Shown: piece after piece, positions 56,149-64,000 of the stretch
Numbering within the stretch: position 1 is the first letter of the stretch
Layout: each line of letters begins with the position of its first letter
Assembly (NCBI GenBank): GCA_023935145.1
Contig: CM043701.1
Location: 72,726,817 to 72,790,816, forward strand
Length of the DNA: 64,000 nucleotides
DNA from: Bretschneidera sinensis
Taxonomy: Eukaryota; Streptophyta; Magnoliopsida; Brassicales; Akaniaceae
Reading direction: 5' to 3'
Notes under the pieces: model-generated
What the model was told of the DNA's origin: nothing
The model's database searches: none
What the model saw: only the letters and a program-made list of their open reading frames with translations
Made by a program: the position numbers and the translations under genes

Positions 56149-57062
56149 CACTTATAAAACACACAAAGAAGACATCCTTTATATTTTGTTCTAGACTCGA
56201 AGTAGAGAGCTTAGGAGAAGAATTGACGACTCGTATCCCGAGCTTCTTTGGTTTTAGTTTTCAGTTTTTATTTTCATAATTTTTAGCATGTTTATTCTAC
56301 TTAGCATGTGTAACTAAACACCTATAGGGCTCGATTGAATCCCTAGTTATGCTTTTCCACATATCTATTCATTGACTATCTTTGCTATAGCTCTGTCTGA
56401 ATGTTTAACTTGATTAATACCTGTTTGTATTTAAATTCCTCGTATGTGTGTGCCTGATCAACATATGCATGTTGTATGGATAGGTTAGTCGGATCAATTT
56501 GGATGACCGAGTCCTGGGTTCAACATTAGTAACAAGGGATATCCACACCGAATTCCCGGGTTAATCAACATAGGAAACCAGGAGCAAACCAAGCCCTAGG
56601 TCCTGTGTTGTTGTCGATCTCCATAGCCCTCATGCTCTCTTAAGGAACAACTCAGTATACACCCATGCTGAATCCCTTAAGAGAGAAAAGATTTAGAATA
56701 TACACTATATCTAACTCGTTGCATAGGGAGATCAATAGCCTAAGGTGTGGACCAAGCCCGTAGGTTGGCAACCATTAGATATTCATGATAAGGCTAGAGC
56801 ATTGAAACCTTAGTTAGTGGGAAAGTATAATTGGTGGTGGATATCGTAGCCCTATGATCTCATTATTATTATTTACTCACAACCAAACTATTATCTATCT
56901 TTTTACATTGCGAATATAATTCTAAAACGAAATTCACCAATCTCTGTGGAGATAATTTTGCTTTTGCACACTATATTACTCAGTTGACCTTGTGCACTTG
57001 CAAGTAAAACAAGTACGATTATTTGCTTATTAATTTAGGTAAATAAACGCACAACAAGTTTT

Positions 57063-57080
57063 TGGCGCCGTTGCCGGGGA
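57063..57080 (+). promoter_or_regulatory. Element D primer binding site (tRNA-Asp)
   Basis: TGGCGCCGTTGCCGGGGA, a perfect 18-base match to the tRNA-Asp 3' end, six bases after the LTR. Confidence 0.93.
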
Positions 57081-57359
57081 TTGCACTTAAATTTCTTTTA
57101 GAATTATTTTCATTTAGTAATTTTACTTTTATTTATTCTGTTTTATTTTATAACTTTAAGTTATGGTTTTCAAACTTTATTTGTACTCCATCAAAAACCT
57201 AATCGAATTCTTTCTGTTTTTTGTTTTAGGCACTCCAGGAGAACTTTTTGTGCCGCTTGCGATCGATCGCACTCTCCTGTGCGATTGAGCGCAATTGAGG
57301 CAGAGAGTTACCCGGGCAACAGTGTTTTGCTGCTGCACTGAAGCTGTTTTACCTGATTC
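57081..57359 (+). other. Element D leader with two palindromes
   Basis: Untranslated leader between primer site and gag start. It contains TGCGATCGATCGCA (57258-57271) and TGCGATTGAGCGCA (57280-57293), the same unit as in the LTR U3 arrays. No ORF assigned. Confidence 0.7.
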
Positions 57360-58700
57360 ATGAACGGACTTCGATCCAAGCATCCAGAATTCTTTCCCCT
57401 TGATACCAAGCTCGAGCGGACTATCCAACAAAGGCTTAGAGACAACTCGGAAGAAGTACTTGAGGAAACAATACCAATGGTGGAACAGCTCAAAAACCAA
57501 CAACCACCTGCACGAATACCAATGAAGCAATCGTTCACCCTACGGAACCTTGATCAGCCATCATGCATTGCATATTAACCTGAGGCGGAAGGGAATTATT
57601 ACATATTTTCTCAAATACTGAGTGCACTAACTCACTTTCGGGGTACACCCAATGAAGATCCACATTTACACCTCCGGGAATTTTTCGATCTTTGCAAGTT
57701 ACAGCATATCCAAAACCTAGACCAAGAAGGAATAAGGTTAATTCTATTTCCCTTTTCCTTAAAAGATAATGCTAAACTATGGTACAATTCTTTGCCTGTA
57801 GTTTCAATCCACATTTGGGAGGAGTTGGCTGGCAAATTCCTAAGGAAGTTCTTCCCAGCCCAATAGACGAGGCAAATGAGGAAGAAGATCCAATCCTTCC
57901 AACAAAGGGATGGAGATCTGTTCTTCGAGGCATGGGAACACTTCAATGAGCTACTACTCAAATGCCCACACCATAACCTACCTTAAGATGAGCTGGTACT
58001 AGCCTTTTATGAAGGTCTAAATGACATGAATAAAGGTATTGCTGATTCTGGTTGTGGAGGTGTGCTGATGGAGAAGAGCAGTGAAGAAGCCATGGAGCTA
58101 TTTGAGGCATTAAGTGAGTATACCCAACAATTCTCCTCTAGAGGTAGACAAGGAGTCAAGAGCAAAGGTATATATGAGGTTACTCTGAATGGTGGACCCT
58201 CTGCCCAAATAGCTGCTTTGGAGAGAAAGCTAGATATGAGGCTGGATATGATTGTAAAAGCCATGTCTACTCAAAATATCTCTCCTCGACCACAAGCTAC
58301 ACAAAGCCAGGTATGTGCTTTATGTCCTCAATTTGATCACACTACTGAGACCTGCCATTTGTATTCATCTACAGATCCTGAGCAAGCAAACTATGTGGGA
58401 CCGAACAGTGCATATGCAAATACATACAACCCTGGATGGCGAGACCACCCCAACCTCTCATGGAGCAACCATCAAAACACCTTGAACCTTCAAGGGCAAC
58501 AAATGAACTTCCATAAAGCAGCCCAACCAGTTCCAGAACCCAAGAAGAATGGTCTAGAAAGTCTTGTAAAACAATTAGCCACTCAACAACAGCAACTAAT
58601 GACAACATTGATGACTTCATTAGATCACCAAAAACAAACCACTGCAACATTGATGACTTCATTAGATCACCAAAAACAAACCACTGCAACACATGAGTAA
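57360..58700 (+). pseudogene. Element D gag
   Basis: ATG at 57360 ('MNGLRSKHPEFFPL'); the retrotransposon gag domain follows ('LHLREFFDLCKLQ', 'ILFPFSLKDNAKLWYNSL', 'EELAGKFLRKFFP'), then a CCHC knuckle 'CALCPQFDHTTETC' (C-x2-C-x4-H-x4-C) and a Gln/Asn-rich tail with 'YNPGWRDHPNLSW'. Stops in the same frame lie at 57576-57578, 57864-57866, 57984-57986 and 58698-58700. A 42-bp direct repeat near 58605-58690 doubles 'MTSLDHQKQTTATL' in frame. Gag would form the particle and bind RNA. Confidence 0.88.
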
Positions 58701-59925
58701 GCAATTCAAAGGCTAGAAGTACAAATGGGGCAATTGGCTAAGGAACTAAGTGAAAGGAAGCAAGGTGAGCTTCCAGCTCAAACACTACCCAACCCTAGGG
58801 AGCATCAACAACTGAAAGTTGTCACAACTTTGAGAAATGGCAAGGTGATAGGGTCCGATGAATCTGCAATAGTATCCAAAGAGAAACCATCAGCACCAAG
58901 GGTAAGTGAAACGGAGAAGGTGAATGCTCCACCCTTCCCGCAAAGGTTAGTAAAACAAAAGAAAGACAATAAACTGGTTGATATTTTTGAAACCTTGTGG
59001 AAAGTTGAAATTAATATTCCTTTATTTGATGTAATTCACCAAATACCTGCCTATGCTAAGTTCCTAAAAGATTGTTGCACTCATAAGAGAAAATTTCAAG
59101 AGCATGAAACTGTAGCATTAACTGAAGAAGTAAGTGCTGTACTTTTAAGAAAACTCTCGTCAAAATTGAAAGATCCGGGTAGTTTTACTATTCCCTGTAG
59201 AATAGGTGATCAGCTGTTTGAAAAAGCATTACTAGATTTGGGAGCAGGTGTAAACTTATTACCATACACGGTATTCGAAACCCTAGGTTTGGGGGATTTA
59301 CAACCGACTTCCATTACCTTACAATTAGCATATAGGAGTATTAAAAGACCTAGAGGTATTCTTGAGGATGTCCTAGTTAAGGTAGGAAAATTCATTTTGC
59401 CTGCTGATTTCATTATACTAGATATGGAAGAATGTCCTATGCCATTACCCCTACCCATCATACTAGGGAGACCCGTCATGAGAACTGCTGATACTAAGAT
59501 TTGTGTGAAAAAGGGCAATAGTAAGTATGAAGATCAATGGTGAGAAAATAGAATTTAAAATATTTGATGCATTAAAGCTACCTCTAGATGACATGGAATG
59601 TGTTAATGTAAGTATGATGCAAAGTTTTGTTGAGTAAGCTTTTCAGGTCCAGCCCAATGATCCATTAGAGACTACAATCACTCATAGCTTTACAACAATA
59701 GATATTGAGCAAGAACCTGAAGATGTTACTGATGACATCATCAAAACTGTGCACCACCTTGAAGCTTCTCCAAAACACTCAAGTAAGTATACTCCTCCAT
59801 TTGAATCTCTCATACCTACTAATGCTACTCTTTTACCATCTATTATCCAGGTGCCAACTTTGAAATTAAAGTAGCTGCCAGAGCACCTAACTTATGCCTA
59901 TATAGGAGAAAAAGAAACTTTACTT
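58701..59925 (+). pseudogene. Element D protease and RT linker
   Basis: In frame with gag. The retropepsin has active site 'LLDLGAGVNLLPY' (Gly where element A has Ser), 'LQLAYRSIKRPRGI' and 'LPIILGRPVMRTA'. After about 59513 the frame shifts by one (open stretch ends at 59543). The linker continues in the new frame with stops at 59634-59636 and near 59871, then runs into the RT start. The protease would cut the polyprotein. Confidence 0.86.
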
Positions 59926-61854
59926 ATGATCGTGGCTGCTAATTTGAGTGTTGGAGAAAAAGAGAAATTGTTAAGAGTTCTTAGGGAGCATAAATCTACT
60001 ATTGGATGGACCATTGCTGACATTAACGGAATAAGTCCAGCCAAATGCATGCATAATATTTACCTTGAAGATGGAGCAAGGCCCACTCGAGATGCTCAAA
60101 GAAGACTTAACCCACACATGAAAGAGGTAGTAAAGGCCGAGGTATTAAAGCTACTAGATGTTGGCATTATCTACCCCATCTCAGACAGTAAATGGTTAAG
60201 TCCGATCCAAGTCGTTCCGAAAAATAGTGGGATTACCATTGTGAAAAATGAAAATGAGGAGCTCATACCTACAAGAAAGACAACTGGTTGGAGGGTCTGT
60301 ATTGATTACCGAAGATTAAACAAAGTGACCAGAAAAGATCATTTCCCCTTGCCATTCATTGATCAGATGTTAGAAAGATTGGCCGGTTACAGCTATTACT
60401 GCTTCTTGGATAGGTACAGTGGGTACAACCAAATTTCCATAGCACCTGAGGATCAAGAAAAGACTACCTTCACATGTCCTTTCGGTACATTTGCTTATCG
60501 AAGGATGTCATTCGGTTTGTGCAACGCACTAGCTACTTTTCAAAGATGTATGATGACCATATTTTTCGATATGGTAAAGAAATACATGGAAGTATTCATG
60601 GATGATTTCAGTGTCTTTGGTTCTAATTTTGATGAATGCCTAAATCATTTGGAAAATGTCCTAAAGAGATGTGAAGAGAGCAATTTAGTGTTGAATTGGG
60701 AGAAATGTCACTTTATGGTCCAACAAGGCATTGTGTGGGGTCATTCCATCTCTAACAAAGGTATTGAGGTAGACAAGGCTAAAATAGACATCATTTCAAA
60801 GCTGTCTCCTCCTCTCACAGTTAAGGGTATTAGGAGTTTCCTTGGACATGCGGGTTTCTATAAAAGATTCATCAAGGATTTCTCCAAGATCTCGAGACCC
60901 CTTTGTGCATTGTTAGCTAAAGATACCAGATTTGAATGGAATGATAACTGTATGACAGCTTTTAACACATTGAAGAATATGCTCACCTCTGCTCCAATAA
61001 TAATGGAACCAGATTGGAATCTTCCATTCGAATTGATATGCGATGCTAGTGACTTCGCTTTGGGAGTTATCTTAGGTCAAAGAGTCAATAAGGTACCTTA
61101 TGCTATTTACTATGCTTCTAGAACTTTCAATGATGCTCAACTTAACTATTCTACTTCTGAAAAAGAATTTTTAGCTATTATTTTTGCTTTAGAGAAGTTT
61201 AGATCATATCTTGTTGGTTCTAAAGTTATTGTATTCACTGACCATGTTGCTTTGAGATATTTGTTTTCTAAGAAAGATACAAAGCCTAGGCTAATCAGAT
61301 GGGTGCTCCTATTACAAGAATTTGATTTAGAGATCAAAGACAAGAAAGACAGTGAGAATGTGGTTGCAGATCATTTATCAAGGTTACCCTATGAGAATGA
61401 TGACAGTGAGCTACCTTTAAATGAGAACTTCCCTGATGAGCAACTATTCACACTAGAGGTAAAACTTCCATGGTATGCTGATATTGTCAATTATCTAACT
61501 ACTAAGGTTTTTCCCCCAGATATGACCACACAAGAAAAGAAGCGGCTAATATCCATGTCTAGACACTACCATTGGGATGATCTTTACCTTTTCAAATTAT
61601 GCCCTGATCAAATCATCAGACGATGTGTCTCAGAAGAGGAGCACTTGAGCCTATTACAAAACTGCCATCAGTTGGCTTGTGGAGGACATTTTGGGGCTAA
61701 GCGAACAGCTCTTACAGTATTACAATCTGGTTTTTATTGGCCTAACTTGTTTAAAGATGCTTTCTCCTTTTGCAGCTCATGTGATAGATGCCAACGGACA
61801 GGTAATATCTCTTCCCGAAATCAAATGCCCCTCCAAAATATCCATATAATATAA
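59926..61854 (+). pseudogene. Element D RT, RNase H and integrase zinc-binding region (642 codons)
   Basis: RT: '[12 protein letters not shown]', '[18 protein letters not shown]', '[12 protein letters not shown]', '[15 protein letters not shown]', '[18 protein letters not shown]', catalytic '[12 protein letters not shown]' (Asp-Asp codons at 60601-60606). Beside the first catalytic Asp, '[11 protein letters not shown]' has Arg where A and B have Gly. RNase H: '[12 protein letters not shown]', '[10 protein letters not shown]', '[10 protein letters not shown]'. Integrase zinc-binding: '[10 protein letters not shown]' and 'CSSCDRC'. The frame ends at TAA (61852-61854), where A has Glu, so the integrase core is cut off. 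Confidence 0.93.
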
Positions 61855-62822
61855 CTTTTCGATGTATGGGGCATTGATTTCATGGGTCCATTTCCTAACT
61901 CCTTTGGGTATTTATATATTCTAGTGGGTGTGGATTATGTGTCCAAATGGGTCGAGGCTGTCCCCTCAAAGACTAATGATCACAAAGTAGTTGTCAAGTT
62001 TCTGCAGGCTAACATCTTTACCAAGTTTGGGACTCCAAGAGCAATCATTAGTGATGGGGGCAGCCACTTTCATCATCGCTCTTTTGTCGCAATACTCCAG
62101 AAATATGGGATCACTCATAAAGTTGGCACCCCCTATCATCCTCAAACCAGTGGCCAAGTGGAGATACGTAACCGAGAGAACAAAGGAATCCTAGAGAGGA
62201 CTGTACAGCCTAATCGAAAGGATTGGTCTTTGCGCCTAAATGATGTTCTATGGGCATATCGGACTGCTTATAAAACTCTAATTGGCATGTCTCCATACCG
62301 CCTAGTCTTTGGGAAAGCATGCCATATTCCAGTAGAATTAGAGCATCAAGCATATTGGGCCATAAAGCAATTCAATTTTAATATGAAACAAGCGGGAGAG
62401 AAGAGGAAGCTGCATTTAAATGAGCTAGAGGAACTAAGATATGACGCCTATGAAAATGCAAAGCTCTACAAAGAATGGACAAAAGCCTATCATGACAAGC
62501 AACTAGTGCGTAAAGAGTTTCACATAGGACAAAGGGTGCTACTCTACAATTCAAGATTAAGGCTATTCCCAGGCAAACTAAAATCCCGTTGGGCTGGTCC
62601 GTATGTGGTCACCAAGGTCTTTCCTCATGGAGCCTTGGAGATTCATGACTCGAATAGCAATTAGACATTTACAGTCAATGGACACCGAGTCAAACCATAC
62701 CTCGATCTCACTATACCTCCTCGGGATGAGGACTTGACACTTCAAACTGTCCAATATATAGCTGATCCACAAACACCTAACCCACTTGAATTCCCAGTTT
62801 CCGTTGCACATAACGTCACTAC
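61855..62822 (+). pseudogene. Element D integrase core and C-terminal part
   Basis: Same frame continues after the TAA: '[20 protein letters not shown]', '[10 protein letters not shown]', '[12 protein letters not shown]' giving the full D,D(35)E set, then '[10 protein letters not shown]', '[20 protein letters not shown]'. A further TAG at 62662-62664 precedes the short tail ('FTVNGHRVKPYLDL') that runs to about 62822. Unlike in element A, the catalytic triad is kept. Confidence 0.92.
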
Positions 62823-64000
62823 TTGATGCATTGCGATCGAGCACACCTACACCTTGCGATCGAGTGCATTTGCTCTAGAAGCTAAACTCCACTACCCGAG
62901 CAAATAGTCTGCACCACATGATGATCAGCAGAGAGAGGATACTCCATCCGGCTGAAGACGTAAAACTTAGCGGTCATGGGAGGCACCCCAGACATATCCT
63001 TTTCATTTTAATACTTTTCTTTTAGTTATAGTTATATTTACATGTCTATTGTTTATATTTTGTTTTCTGACACAACGTTTATTTTTTCTTTGTCAGGTAC
63101 TCAGTGCGTGCATCCAATTCAAGTTTGGGGACGTAGATAAGCAAGCGAACAACCGAGTTCTCCATCTTCTAGGTCAGATCTTTCCATGCCACAAACGCAT
63201 TGGGGACAATGTGTATTTTAAGTTTTGGGGTAGTGGGAGATACTAGATACTATCACACACACACACTTGAAATACATGCACACACTAAGTCCCAGTTTTT
63301 TTTTTTTTTTTAGGAAGATAAAAGCATGTTCTTTTGGTAAACAAAAATTTTGGTTGATTTAAAAATTTGATAACACTTCATTAGTAAGCTTACAAACTAG
63401 AACACATAGTCTTGTTTTAGGAATTTTAGAAAGTTGAGGTAACTACCTCAAGGCACCTAAGAATTCACAAGTTTGCTTTAAAATTGCACGAGCACATGTA
63501 GCACGCATTTATGTGAGGTATGACATATAATTCTTTGGTATATGTTTCCATTACCTAAACTGTAGTCAGATAACTTTTTGAAAAGAACCCTTTGGCATAA
63601 GAAAAATAAAGAAAAAAAATAAAAAAAATATGTCCATCATGCGAAAAGAAAATAAAAAAGCTTCCAAAAATCAACTTTTCACTGAGTAACTGGGCCTCTT
63701 GCCTCAGTAAGCATTAAGTGTTCACGTCAAAAGGCGGGAGTTTCATTAAGAAGCATTAAAAACTTGTTAAGTTCCGTAGCCTTTTTTACTCGAGCTAGTA
63801 AGTCCTTAGGGGTGTCTTTACGCCTAATGCCCTAAAACCATCTGGTTTGGGAGTCATTGGCAAAACACTCATTAAAAGGGTCAAATGGAAAGCTAGATGG
63901 AACTCAACATGGCAAAGATCGCATGATAAAAGGAAAAGAAAAAGAAGCAAGTATTATGCCATTTTGTTCTCTTTGATAAGAAATTTGATAAAATTTTGGG
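62823..64000 (+). other. Element D 3' untranslated region (incomplete)
   Basis: Begins with two palindromes (TGCGATCGAGCACA 62832-62845, TGCGATCGAGTGCA 62855-62868). The word 'GGAGGCACCCC' follows near 62980; the same word follows integrase in A and C. AAGTTTGGGG-type motifs lie at 63121 and 63220. A T run at 63297-63312 and an (AC)n at 63255-63266 follow. The conserved block is at 63679-63900. Confidence 0.8.
63679..63900 (+). promoter_or_regulatory. Conserved 3' UTR block, element D copy
   Basis: Matches the reverse complement of 7383-7600 and the three array C blocks. Hairpin arms ACTGAG (63681-63686) and CTCAGT (63703-63708); second hairpin GGTGT-CTTT-ACGCC (63811-63824), in which the A-to-G change relative to A keeps pairing as G-U. 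Function unknown. Confidence 0.6.

Larger units (their letters stand above)
55786..57056 (+). repeat. Element D 5' LTR
   Basis: 1271 bp from TGATAAGTGC to CGCACAACA. Similar over its length to the solo LTR at 39122-40451 (opposite strand). Three U3 palindromes at 55976-56031, TATA box CCTATAAATA at about 56139-56148. U5 contains the 'TGCACTTGCAAGTAAAACAAG' stretch (in part) shared with the solo LTR. Confidence 0.92.
55786..64000 (+). mobile_element. Element D: Athila-like Ty3/gypsy element (plus strand), 3' LTR beyond the window
   Basis: 5' LTR 55786-57056, tRNA-Asp primer site, gag, protease, RT, RNase H, integrase, then a 3' UTR still running at 64000. The expected left target duplication is ATAAC (55781-55785); the right one is out of view. 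Gag and pol lie in a single frame broken by stops at 57576, 57864, 57984, 58698, 59634 and about 59871, a frameshift near 59513 and a stop at 61852. No envelope-like ORF is present. It is the most complete pol in the window. Confidence 0.92.

Overview
This is nuclear DNA from a flowering plant: a gene-poor, AT-rich block built almost entirely of nested LTR retrotransposons. The diagnosis rests on the lineages seen (Athila-like Ty3/gypsy with a tRNA-Asp primer site, SIRE-like and other Ty1/copia pieces, hAT DNA transposons), on a captured plastid fragment, and on a decayed plant ubiquitin-protease gene. I find no intact host gene. The species cannot be named from the sequence.

Layout. The oldest layer at the left is a plus-strand SIRE-like copia tail and LTR (1-373, 20308-20332, 35609 to about 36545). 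Two insertions split this LTR. Element B (374-20307, minus strand, target duplication AGGTG) is a heavily decayed Athila-like element. Its left LTR holds about 980 bp of plastid DNA (rps14 end, trnfM, trnG). Element A (5754-15228, minus strand) is a better preserved Athila-like element inserted into the RNase H region of B. Array C (20333-35608, target duplication ACACA) is one insertion that now holds four LTRs and three internal regions in tandem. Each internal region is the same deletion derivative without capsid, protease, catalytic RT, RNase H or integrase.

From 35.6 to 55.8 kb lie the rest of the SIRE LTR, a degenerate repeat tract, a broken ORF resembling the 'putative plant transposon protein' family, a solo LTR of the D family (39122-40451, TSD GTTAC), a minus-strand SIRE-like pol remnant, a hAT transposase pseudogene, a 910-bp non-autonomous hAT element, a gutted copia element E (48091-52583) whose left LTR carries a 408-bp solo LTR (TSD TCTTT), a UBP22-like pseudogene and a second copia fragment. 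From 55786 to the window edge is element D, a plus-strand Athila-like element whose 3' LTR lies outside the window.

How the parts relate. A, C and D have different LTRs but share three non-coding features: (1) CpG-rich 14-bp palindromes (about TGCGMTCGAKCGCA) just upstream of the TATA box in U3, in 1 to 10 copies; (2) a strongly conserved block of about 220 nt in the 3' UTR with possible hairpins; (3) repeated purine-rich motifs of the PPT type. These, together with the tandem array C, are the most interesting signals. No coding region here looks able to act in its present form.
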